In this document: in pieces, positions 16,174 to 24,064 of the stretch | Layout of the letters: each line of letters opens with the position of its first letter | Numbering within the stretch: position 1 is the stretch's first letter | Assembly (NCBI GenBank): GCA_900199595.1 | Contig: FZRB01000002.1 | Location: forward strand, 93,880 to 157,879 | Length of the DNA: 64,000 nucleotides | Source: Lachnospiraceae bacterium | Lineage (GTDB): Bacteria > Bacillota > Clostridia > Lachnospirales > Lachnospiraceae | Direction of reading: 5' to 3' | Translations under genes and position numbers: made by a program | The notes under the pieces: generated by a model | What the model was told of the DNA's origin: nothing | The model's input: the letters and a program-made list of their open reading frames with translations, nothing else | Databases searched by the model: none

Positions 16174-18513
16174 CTAATCCTCCATCATTCGAAATATATC
16201 CTCTTCAAAGAGTGCTCTCATCTCATCCTTTTCATCTTCTTCTGCAAGCTCACATATCTTCTCAGTAAAACCCGTATATCTCTTCTGTTCCTGTATATTA
16301 TCTATCATTTCATTTATCTTGCTCAGATTTCCTACTATCACAACCATTCTTCTGGCACGTGTAACCGCCGTGTACAAAAGATTTCTGCTAAGCAGCTTCA
16401 TAGGGCCTGATAATATAGGAATAACAACCGCAGGGTACTCAGAGCCCTGGGATTTATGTATTGTAATAGCAAATGCGTGCTCCAGTTCATCCAGCTGATT
16501 ATATTCATATTCAGTCACTCTTCCATCATCAAAGGTGACTACAACCCTTTCATCAAAATCATTTATTTCAGATATTATTCCGATATCTCCATTAAAAATA
16601 CCTATTCCCTGATCGATCAGCACGTTACTCTTTTTATCCGAATATACTGACCATTCAAGCTTATAGTTATTTTTTATCTGCATAACCTTATCGCCTTCTC
16701 TAAGCACTATGTCCCCGTGCTCCTTTTCCCTTTTTCCGGGACCTGGAGGATTCAGCTTATTCTGAAGCTTTTTATTCATTTCAAGGGAGCCCAGTTCATA
16801 ATGTCTGGTAGGCGTCAGAACTTCCACCTCAAGAGGCGATATATTAAGATACTTGGGAAGATTCTCGGTAACCAGGTTACTGCACTCCTGGGCTATATCA
16901 AATGTGGTTCTTCTTGGAATAAAGAAGAAATCACTGGATTTATTATTTATCTCAAGGTGAATTCCATCCTTAATCTTATGAGCGTTCTCAACTATATTAC
17001 TTGTATCGGACTGCCTGAAAATCCTGGTGAGTACGGTTATAGGGAAGCATCCGCTTTCTATAATATCATGGAGTACATTTCCGGCACCTACTGAAGGTAG
17101 CTGATCCGTATCTCCAACCATAACCAGTCTTGTTCCTGTAACGACAGCCTTTAAAAGCGCATAAAAAAGCCCTGCATCTACCATAGATGCTTCATCTATG
17201 ATAAGTGCATCACATTCAAGAGGATTAGCTTCATTTCTCTGAAAATGAAGAGCTGACTTTTCATTGTCATCTCCGGGCTCTCCAGAGAATTCCAGCAGCC
17301 TGTGAATAGTCTGGGCATTATAGCCGGTAGACTCTGTTATTCTTTTTGCCGCCCTTCCTGTCGGCGCCGCCAGAAGAACTACTTCTCCCTGATATTCAAA
17401 ATACCTGATGATGGCATTGATTATTGTTGTCTTTCCTGTTCCCGGACCACCTGTGATAACAGAAACTCCTGAACTGATTGCAAGCTTGACCGCATTTTTC
17501 TGAGAATCATCAAGCTCCATATCTGTTTCTTCTTCAACATGCTTAATGGCTTCATCAACCTCTTTTTCATCAGGCTCATAGTCGAGTCGGAGCCCCAGAA
17601 GTCTTTTTGCACTATCCATTTCAAGGCGATAATTCCATCTGGTATAGACTCTTGGTTCTGTATCTGCTTCAGCTCCGTTATCAGATAACTCTCTGTTTTC
17701 AAGAACCACTCTGCCCTGAAGAAGCATATCATCAAGTATTTTATCAGTTCTTTCAAAAAAGACCTCCTGCTCTACATCAGGACTAAGAAGTTCATAAACC
17801 TTTGAAAAAAGCATATTACGGGGAACATACATATGTCCCAGCCCCATAGACTGATTCAGGACATAATAAACAGCCGATGCTATACGAAATTCCGAATCAG
17901 CGGATATTCCGGACTGCATGGCTATATTATCTACGGTTTTAAAACCTATTCCCGGCACAAAATCTGCTATCTTGTAAGGATTCTTACGAATAACATTATA
18001 TATCTCATCGCCGAATTCAGCGTATATCTTCATGGAAAGCTTAATGCTTATCCCATACTTGGATAAAAACATTATTACATTTCTGTAGGAACGATTTTCA
18101 CTGTATCTTACAGCTATTTTTTCGGCCATATTCATGGATATTCCACGAACCTCCGCCAGCCGCTCCGGTTCTTCATCTATGATCCTGAGCGTATCATCAC
18201 CAAATTTTTTTACTATTCTCTTTGCCAGAGCCTCACCTATCCCCTTGATAATTCCGGATCCGAGAAATCTCGTAATTCCTTCGGTATCACTAGGCATGCT
18301 CAGTTCGGCTTCAGTCACCTTGAACTGAATATCATACTGGGGATGATGAACATATTCACCGTCAGCCTGGATATACATACCTTCAGCTGCTCCGGGAACA
18401 TTTCCTACAAAGATTTCATCACCTTCACTAGTTTCCACAACAAAAACAGCATAACCGTTTTCTTCGTTCTGATATATGATTTTATTAATGTATCCTTCCT
18501 GTACCATATTCAT
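16174..18513 (-). CDS. recD2: RecD2-type ATP-dependent DNA helicase
   Basis: About 779-residue superfamily 1B 5'-3' helicase that acts without RecBC. The N-terminal half carries an OB-like domain (GYINKIIYQNEENGYAVF) and tandem helix-hairpin-helix motifs (FLGSGIIKGIGEALAKRIV). The C-terminal half has Walker A GGPGTGKTT, DEASMVD (motif II), GDTDQLPSVGAG (III), and AITIHKSQGSEY (V) with TAVTRARR (VI). The ATG at 18513 follows gagagg by 4 bases; another at 18507 is possible. Anything further upstream would run through the mreB terminator. It heads the recD2-comF-ddl unit and probably works in replication-fork or mismatch-associated repair. Confidence 0.93.
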   Translation of the reverse strand: MNMVQEGYINKIIYQNEENGYAVFVVETSEGDEIFVGNVPGAAEGMYIQADGEYVHHPQYDIQFKVTEAELSMPSDTEGITRFLGSGIIKGIGEALAKRIVKKFGDDTLRIIDEEPERLAEVRGISMNMAEKIAVRYSENRSYRNVIMFLSKYGISIKLSMKIYAEFGDEIYNVIRKNPYKIADFVPGIGFKTVDNIAMQSGISADSEFRIASAVYYVLNQSMGLGHMYVPRNMLFSKVYELLSPDVEQEVFFERTDKILDDMLLQGRVVLENRELSDNGAEADTEPRVYTRWNYRLEMDSAKRLLGLRLDYEPDEKEVDEAIKHVEEETDMELDDSQKNAVKLAISSGVSVITGGPGTGKTTIINAIIRYFEYQGEVVLLAAPTGRAAKRITESTGYNAQTIHRLLEFSGEPGDDNEKSALHFQRNEANPLECDALIIDEASMVDAGLFYALLKAVVTGTRLVMVGDTDQLPSVGAGNVLHDIIESGCFPITVLTRIFRQSDTSNIVENAHKIKDGIHLEINNKSSDFFFIPRRTTFDIAQECSNLVTENLPKYLNISPLEVEVLTPTRHYELGSLEMNKKLQNKLNPPGPGKREKEHGDIVLREGDKVMQIKNNYKLEWSVYSDKKSNVLIDQGIGIFNGDIGIISEINDFDERVVVTFDDGRVTEYEYNQLDELEHAFAITIHKSQGSEYPAVVIPILSGPMKLLSRNLLYTAVTRARRMVVIVGNLSKINEMIDNIQEQKRYTGFTEKICELAEEDEKDEMRALFEEDIFRMMED

Positions 18514-18564
18514 ATACCTCTCATACGCCTGCAGAGCAGGCCCCTTCCCCCAGGGAAAGGCTAT

Positions 18565-18588
18565 AAAAAGGGGGATGTACATCCCCCT
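18565..18588 (-). terminator. Intrinsic terminator of mreB
   Basis: A perfect palindrome gggggatgtacatccccc at 18570-18587 followed on the minus strand by ttttta. It begins right at the mreB stop codon and separates mreB from recD2. Confidence 0.85.
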
Positions 18589-19578
18589 CTACTCCTGTGT
18601 TGACAGGTAATCTATATACTTTCCGGTTCCTACCGCAACCACTGACATCGGATCCTCCGCTGTCATCGTTGTTATTCCGGTTTTTTCTTCTATAAGCTGT
18701 TCCAGACCATGAAGCAGTGCCCCGCCTCCGGTAAGAACTATTCCTCTGTCAGCTATATCTGCTGCAAGTTCAGGAGGTGTTTTTTCAAGTACTGAATGAA
18801 CTGCCTCCACAACCTGACCTGTTACGTCTCGGAGCGCTTCTTCTGTTTCATCAGAGGTTATCGTCACAGTCTTCGGAAGACCTGTAACCAGATCACGTCC
18901 ACGCACATCCATTGATATATTCTCCGGACGTTTATAGCTGGTTCCTATATTTATTTTAACCTCTTCAGCAGTTCTGTCACCTATCAGAAGATTATGACGT
19001 TTTCTGACATATTTGATGATTGCATCATCGAAATCATTTCCGGCCACTTTAATGGATGAAGTAACTACAGGTCCACCCATTGAGATTACTGCTATATCAG
19101 TAGTACCACCACCGATATCAACTATCATATTTCCAACCGGTCTTACAATATCTATTCCTGCTCCTATGGCAGCAGCAATAGGTTCCTCTACTATATTAAC
19201 AAATCTGGCTCCGGCATTGTAAGTAGCTGTCTCCACAGCCCTCTTTTCAACCTCTGTGGCACCTGATGGAACACATATGGATATATGAGGTCTTCTGCCA
19301 AAGAAATTCCTTCCTATAGCCTTCTTGATAAAGTATTTAAGCATCTCCTCTGCTTTTGTATAATCAGATATAACCCCGTGCTTCAAAGGTCTGAGTGCTA
19401 TAAGATTACCGGGAGTACGTCCCAGCATAAGCTTTGCTTCTTCGCCTATTTCAACTATTTTCTCAGAATCCTTGTCATAAGCAATTACAGTAGGTTCGCT
19501 TAAAACTATACCTCGACCTCTTATATAAATAAGTATATTCGAGGTACCAAGATCTATACCAACATCAAGATTAGCCAT
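18589..19578 (-). CDS. mreB: MreB/Mbl-type rod-shape actin
   Basis: 329-residue bacterial actin that guides lateral wall synthesis. Nucleotide-site motifs are IDLGTSNILIY (phosphate 1), DIGGGTTDIAV (phosphate 2), LTGGGALL and the adenosine region, with IVEEPIAAAIGAG and PGNLIALRPLKHGVISDY typical of MreB/Mbl. Sequence alone does not distinguish MreB from Mbl or MreBH, and no mreCD follow here, which slightly favours an Mbl-like paralogue. It is the last gene of a unit with a DivIVA-like coiled-coil protein and a GAF sensor; gaggaaa precedes the ATG and a strong terminator follows. Confidence 0.93.
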   Translation of the reverse strand: MANLDVGIDLGTSNILIYIRGRGIVLSEPTVIAYDKDSEKIVEIGEEAKLMLGRTPGNLIALRPLKHGVISDYTKAEEMLKYFIKKAIGRNFFGRRPHISICVPSGATEVEKRAVETATYNAGARFVNIVEEPIAAAIGAGIDIVRPVGNMIVDIGGGTTDIAVISMGGPVVTSSIKVAGNDFDDAIIKYVRKRHNLLIGDRTAEEVKINIGTSYKRPENISMDVRGRDLVTGLPKTVTITSDETEEALRDVTGQVVEAVHSVLEKTPPELAADIADRGIVLTGGGALLHGLEQLIEEKTGITTMTAEDPMSVVAVGTGKYIDYLSTQE

Positions 19579-19598
19579 TATTTTTCCTCACTAAAATA

Positions 19599-20933
19599 TT
19601 AATTTTTTTTATTGCCAGCAGGCTCTAATATAACTATCGAAACCCTGTCATAGGTTCTCCACCTGTGAAAGCTTTCAGTTATATCGTATATGTCACCCAA
19701 TACATCTACATATCTCTGATACACAGTTACCCTTCTGGCCGTTTCCATCGATAATATATCTTCCGGATATTCGTCCTGCATAGGAACTATGAAACTGCTG
19801 TCTCTTCCGATTATTTCTTCTCCAAGTTTTTCTCTCAGAGAACTGTTTGCAAAAATAATCCTTCCATCCATGCTTCTGACGAGCATATAGTCAGTCAGAG
19901 CTTCAGCAACATCCTTTATCATCAGCCATCCATCATCTATTTCCTGTTTCCGGACCTGAACCTCAAGATCTCTTGAAATGATCTCGGTTATCTGTTTGGC
20001 AAATGTAATCTCCGCTTCTGTCCAGACACGCTCTTTACTATTCTCAATAAATATCATTCTGCCGTTGTATTCACCCATAACATATACCGGGAATACCATA
20101 ACTGCTCTGGCATTACCATTGAATACTTCGACACGCATCTGATTTGTCATTGAATGTTTATCTATAATAAGTCCATCTGTTCTTATCTGTGCAGCAATTT
20201 CCTGTGAATAGTGATCATGCTCCCATCCGAAGGATTTCTCGGCTTCTTCACATTTTCCACCCTTAGCCCAATAATCAATCAGAATCATCTTTGTAGGATT
20301 GGTTCTGTCGACAGTATAGTAAACTATATAGTCGACATCCATAATCTTTCCGACTTTTTCATATATGTCAGTAACTTTGCTTTTATCACCATTTATGATC
20401 ACATCAAGAATTTCATTTACTATTTCCTTGCACTGTCTTTCAAATTCAAGTTCTGTACGTATCTTCTTATCCTCATTAATGGTTATGGAGCCTGCATACA
20501 GTCTAGTTATTATATCGGACAGGCACTGTGCAACAGTATTCTGTTTATCAAATGATTTAAACAGCTTCTGATTCTGCGCCTTGTTATGTGCATACAAAAT
20601 CCATGCAGCCACAAATCTGTTATCAACAAATATAGGTGCCACAGATACTCTGCTGTCAGGATTGCCATCATCTATCTCAGAATACATGGCCTCTCCCGAA
20701 GCAATTATAAAATTAACAACTTTCTGATATGTCTCAAGATATCCGGGATCTGTCATTGTAACATAGAATTCACCCAGATAAGCGTTTGGACCTGATGGTT
20801 CAATAAGGATACGACCGTTTATATCAAGCACAACAGAATAAAGTTCGCATGCCGAAGCAAAGCCATCTATCAATTGATCAACCTTGCATGACTTAAGAAA
20901 CTCTGGAGTTATACTCTTGATGTCGATATCCAT
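19599..20933 (-). CDS. PocR/GAF/PAS-type sensor without output domain
   Basis: 444-residue cytosolic protein. Residues about 5-130 resemble the PocR sensory domain (QLIDGFASACELYSVVLDINGRIL, then a VSVAPIFVDNRFVAAWILYA core). A GAF-like domain follows at about 170-320 (GKIMDVDYIVYYTV ... AVMVFPVYVMGEYNGRMIFIEN), and a PAS-like domain at about 335-430 (IKDVAEALTDYMLVRSMDGRIIFAN). No kinase, GGDEF, EAL or HTH segment is present, so the output must be by protein contact. It sits 20 bases upstream of mreB and 15 bases after the DivIVA-like gene, suggesting it links metabolite sensing to wall growth; that is inference. Confidence 0.75.
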   Translation of the reverse strand: MDIDIKSITPEFLKSCKVDQLIDGFASACELYSVVLDINGRILIEPSGPNAYLGEFYVTMTDPGYLETYQKVVNFIIASGEAMYSEIDDGNPDSRVSVAPIFVDNRFVAAWILYAHNKAQNQKLFKSFDKQNTVAQCLSDIITRLYAGSITINEDKKIRTELEFERQCKEIVNEILDVIINGDKSKVTDIYEKVGKIMDVDYIVYYTVDRTNPTKMILIDYWAKGGKCEEAEKSFGWEHDHYSQEIAAQIRTDGLIIDKHSMTNQMRVEVFNGNARAVMVFPVYVMGEYNGRMIFIENSKERVWTEAEITFAKQITEIISRDLEVQVRKQEIDDGWLMIKDVAEALTDYMLVRSMDGRIIFANSSLREKLGEEIIGRDSSFIVPMQDEYPEDILSMETARRVTVYQRYVDVLGDIYDITESFHRWRTYDRVSIVILEPAGNKKN

Positions 20934-20948
20934 ATCTTCCCCCTTGTA

Positions 20949-21878
20949 TTATTCTTCTTCAGCCGCCTCTTCCTTTGAAACTGTATCAGCCACTGATGAG
21001 TTCAGGTCTGAAAATGCGCTGTCAGTAAGCTTCTTTGTATCATTTACTGCAGTAGTAACATCCGTAAGTGCTGCCTGAAGCTGTGCCATGAAACCGCCGA
21101 TGGAATCAAATTCTCTCTTAACAAGGAATCTGTTCTGACGTATCTCTTCTCTGGTATCAGCCTTTGCCTTGTCACACTCTGCTATTGTGTCTTCCTTAAG
21201 TCTTGCACAAGCTGACTCTGTCTGTGCATTAAGGTTATTACATCTTTCCTCTGTCTCACGAGCAAGCTGACTGCATCTTGCTTCAGTTTCGCGTGTCAGG
21301 CTGTCAGTCTCTTCCTTAGTTCTTCTCTTAAGGCTTTCGCACTCAGCATAGGTAGTTTCCTTCTGTTCCTGACAGCTGCTCTGAGTCTGTGAAAGAAGTC
21401 TGTCACATTCTGACTCTGTAGCATTCTTCAGCTGCTCACATCTTGCTGTTGTTTCCTCCAGCATAGCCTTACACTGAGCTGTTGTCTCAGCAGTCTTTGC
21501 TTCACATTCCTCAGCAGTTTTCTGAGTAAGAGAATCTGCATTTTCTCTGGCTGCAAGAAGTGTTCTGGAAATGGATTCATATCTGGAAGCTGATTCGCTT
21601 TCTTTTGATTTATAAATCTCCAGTTCATTTCTGACTCTATCGAGTTCTGCTCTCATTTCCTCATTAACAGTAGTCAGCTCATCTATTGTACTCTTAGATT
21701 CCGTCATATTTGCTTCACGCATCTGCTGAAGTCCTTTTACGGCCTCACTAAGCTTGGTAGCATCATCTCTGAGCTTATTTATCTCGTCCTCATATTTCTT
21801 CTGCATTTCAAGTACAAAAGTTTCTGTTGCGTTTTTATCATATCCACCAAAAGATACTGTTTTGATTTCTAATGCCAT
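20949..21878 (-). CDS. DivIVA-like coiled-coil protein with cysteine hendecads
   Basis: 309 residues. The N-terminus (ALEIKTVSFGGYDKNATETFV) resembles the lipid-binding GYDK start of DivIVA/GpsB proteins, followed by a helical coiled coil. Residues 114-245 consist of twelve exact 11-residue repeats with Cys at the first position in ten of them (125, 136, 147, 158, 169, 180, 202, 213, 224, 235) and Thr at the eighth in all twelve. An acidic tail follows. The ATG at 21878 follows aaagggg by 7 bases; upstream in-frame ATG would give an unlikely extension. It heads the unit containing the PocR/GAF protein and mreB, so a role as a polar or septal scaffold is likely. Confidence 0.8.
   Translation of the reverse strand: MALEIKTVSFGGYDKNATETFVLEMQKKYEDEINKLRDDATKLSEAVKGLQQMREANMTESKSTIDELTTVNEEMRAELDRVRNELEIYKSKESESASRYESISRTLLAARENADSLTQKTAEECEAKTAETTAQCKAMLEETTARCEQLKNATESECDRLLSQTQSSCQEQKETTYAECESLKRRTKEETDSLTRETEARCSQLARETEERCNNLNAQTESACARLKEDTIAECDKAKADTREEIRQNRFLVKREFDSIGGFMAQLQAALTDVTTAVNDTKKLTDSAFSDLNSSVADTVSKEEAAEEE
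21144..21539 (-). repeat. Twelve 33-bp in-frame repeats encoding Cys/Thr hendecads
   Basis: Each unit encodes the pattern C-x-x-L-x-x-x-T-x-x-x without a single insertion or deletion across 132 residues. DNA of neighbouring units has diverged, so protein-level selection rather than recent duplication keeps the period. Confidence 0.85.
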
Positions 21879-21963
21879 TTTTATACCCCTTTCACTAAAA
21901 AAAATCCTAAAGTGTAGTATAACACATGACTGTATATTCTGCACTTAATTTTTTATGGAAAAA

Positions 21964-21992
21964 CTTAAGCCCTCCACCTTTCGGAGGAGGGC
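21964..21992 (-). terminator. Terminator of the glmS-glmM unit
   Basis: Arms gccctcc (21969-21975) and ggagggc (21985-21992 region) form a GC-rich hairpin, followed on the minus strand by ttaagttttt, 27 bases after the glmM stop. Confidence 0.75.
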
Positions 21993-22019
21993 CCAGGATT
22001 ATCAAAAATCTTAATCTTT

Positions 22020-23366
22020 TTATGCCAGGTGACCCTTTTCTTCAATAACCTTGATTACCTGATCAACATACTTCTCACAGATTTCATCGCTTTCTGCCTC
22101 AACCATAACACGAATAACCGGCTCTGTTCCTGATTCTCTTACAAGGATACGTCCGGTATCTCCCAGCTCCTCAGCAACCTTAGCTACAGCAGCCTGAACA
22201 TCCGGGTCATTCTGTGCATCGGGCTTACTCTTAACTCTTACATTTTTAAGAACCTGAGGGTAGTATACTACAGGCTCAGCAAGCTCACTCATAGACTTCT
22301 CTTTAGCAAGCATAACCTCCATCATTTTAAGACTGGTAAGAATTCCGTCACCTGTTGTAGCATACTTGGAGAAGATAATATGACCGGACTGTTCACCACC
22401 TATACGGTTTCCTGTTTTAACCATATTTTCATATACATATTTATCTCCGACACTGGTCTTGTCATACTCTATTCCGACCTTATCAAATGCTTTGTAAAGA
22501 CCGAAATTACTCATAACAGTTGTGACAACCTTGTTGTTAATCAGCTTGCCACGTTCTTTCATATAAAGACCGTAAATGTACAGGATATGATCTCCGGTAA
22601 TTATATTTCCCTTCTCATCTACGCAGAGACATCTGTCGGCATCACCATCGTATGCAAAACCAACATCAAGTCCTTTCTCAAGCACGAATTTCTGAAGATG
22701 CTCGATATGTGTTGAACCGCAGTCTGTATTGATGTTACAGCCATCAGGGCTGTCATTCATGACATAGGTCTTGGCACCAAGCGCATCAAATACTGCTTTT
22801 GCAATCTGCCATGCTGCACCATTGGCAACATCCAGACCAACTCTTTTATTTTTGAAGCTGTATTTACTCATGGATATAAGATATCCGATATAGCGGTTAC
22901 GTCCGGCCACATAATCAACCGTACGTCCGATATCAGCTCTTTCGGCAATAGGTATCTCTATTTCACCATCAAGATACTTCTCAACCTCCAGAATGGTATC
23001 CTCATCCATCTTCTCGCCATTGCCATTAAGCAGCTTGATTCCATTATCATAAAATGGATTGTGAGAAGCAGAAATCATGATACCGCAGTCAAAATCATCA
23101 ACTCTTGCGATATATGCAACTGAAGGTGTCGTTGTAACATGCATGATATAAGCATCCGCACCACTGGCCATAAGACCGGTACAAAGTGCATACTCAAACA
23201 TATATGAGCTTCTTCTGGTATCCTTACCGATAACTATCTTCGCCTTTTTGCCTTCCTTTGCACCATAGTACCAGCCAAGGAAACGTCCGATCTTAACTGC
23301 ATGATCAAAGGTCAGATCCTTATTAGCTTCTCCACGAAAACCATCGGTTCCGAAATATTTACCCAT
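22020..23366 (-). CDS. glmM: Phosphoglucosamine mutase
   Basis: 448-residue alpha-D-phosphohexomutase converting glucosamine-6-phosphate to glucosamine-1-phosphate for UDP-GlcNAc synthesis. Motifs: GTDGFRGEAN at the N-terminus, the phosphoserine loop MISASHNPFYDNGIK, the metal loop FAYDGDADRC, the sugar-binding GEQSGHI and the phosphate-binding RESGTEPVIRVM. Length is typical. It directly follows the left-handed beta-helix gene with no gap and shares the glmS transcript, so supply of amino sugar is coordinated by the ribozyme upstream. Confidence 0.97.
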   Translation of the reverse strand: MGKYFGTDGFRGEANKDLTFDHAVKIGRFLGWYYGAKEGKKAKIVIGKDTRRSSYMFEYALCTGLMASGADAYIMHVTTTPSVAYIARVDDFDCGIMISASHNPFYDNGIKLLNGNGEKMDEDTILEVEKYLDGEIEIPIAERADIGRTVDYVAGRNRYIGYLISMSKYSFKNKRVGLDVANGAAWQIAKAVFDALGAKTYVMNDSPDGCNINTDCGSTHIEHLQKFVLEKGLDVGFAYDGDADRCLCVDEKGNIITGDHILYIYGLYMKERGKLINNKVVTTVMSNFGLYKAFDKVGIEYDKTSVGDKYVYENMVKTGNRIGGEQSGHIIFSKYATTGDGILTSLKMMEVMLAKEKSMSELAEPVVYYPQVLKNVRVKSKPDAQNDPDVQAAVAKVAEELGDTGRILVRESGTEPVIRVMVEAESDEICEKYVDQVIKVIEEKGHLA

Positions 23367-24029
23367 TTATTTATCCTCCTTGCTTATCACTACTCCACTA
23401 TCCTTCCAGATGGAATTCTCAGGAACAACTCCTCTTACACATGAAGTAGGATATACATTTGAATGTCTTCCGATTACTGTACCGGGGTTGCATACAGCAT
23501 TACAGCCAACCTCAACATAGTCGCCGAGCATGGCTCCAAACTTCTTAACTCCTGTTTCTATATTCTCAGTTCCGTTATGAACTACCACCAGCGCCTTATC
23601 ACTCTTTACATTACTTGTAATACTTCCGGCACCCATATGGCTGAAATATCCGAGGATAGAATCCCCTACGTAATTATAATGCGGAGTCTGAACATGGTCA
23701 AAAAGGATTACGTTTTTCAGCTCCACACTATTACCTACTACGCAGTCAGCTCCCACAAGCGCTGACCCACGTATAAATGCACAGTGTCTGACTTCAGTAC
23801 CCGGTCCTATGATACAGGGAGCTCCAAGGTAGGCTGAAGGAAATACTGTAGCTGTTTTATGTACCCATACATTTTCGGACACCTCTTCATAGTCGTCTCC
23901 AAGTGTAGGTCCCAACTGAAGTATAAAATCCTTTATTCCCTTAAGAGTCTCCCAGGGATAAGTAAACTGCGACAGATAATCCTTCGCTAGTGTATGTTCT
24001 AAATCGTAAAGATCTGTAATAGTATACAT
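23367..24029 (-). CDS. Left-handed beta-helix acyltransferase-like protein (GlmU C-terminal type)
   Basis: 220 residues. A short helical N-terminus (TITDLYDLEHTLAKDYLSQF) precedes hexapeptide repeats typical of a left-handed beta helix: VWVHKTATVFPSAYLG, APCIIGPGTEVRHCAFIRG, NVILFDHVQ and AVCNPGTVIGRHSNVYPTS. It resembles the acetyltransferase half of GlmU but lacks the uridylyltransferase half. Its position between glmS and glmM suggests it acetylates glucosamine-1-phosphate or nucleotide-sugar intermediates. Similar proteins are annotated as UDP-N-acetylglucosamine pyrophosphorylase-like. Whether it is catalytic, and where the matching pyrophosphorylase is, cannot be told here. Confidence 0.8.
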   Translation of the reverse strand: MYTITDLYDLEHTLAKDYLSQFTYPWETLKGIKDFILQLGPTLGDDYEEVSENVWVHKTATVFPSAYLGAPCIIGPGTEVRHCAFIRGSALVGADCVVGNSVELKNVILFDHVQTPHYNYVGDSILGYFSHMGAGSITSNVKSDKALVVVHNGTENIETGVKKFGAMLGDYVEVGCNAVCNPGTVIGRHSNVYPTSCVRGVVPENSIWKDSGVVISKEDK

Positions 24030-24064
24030 TTTGTTCTATTCGACCTCTCTTTCTTAACATTCGT

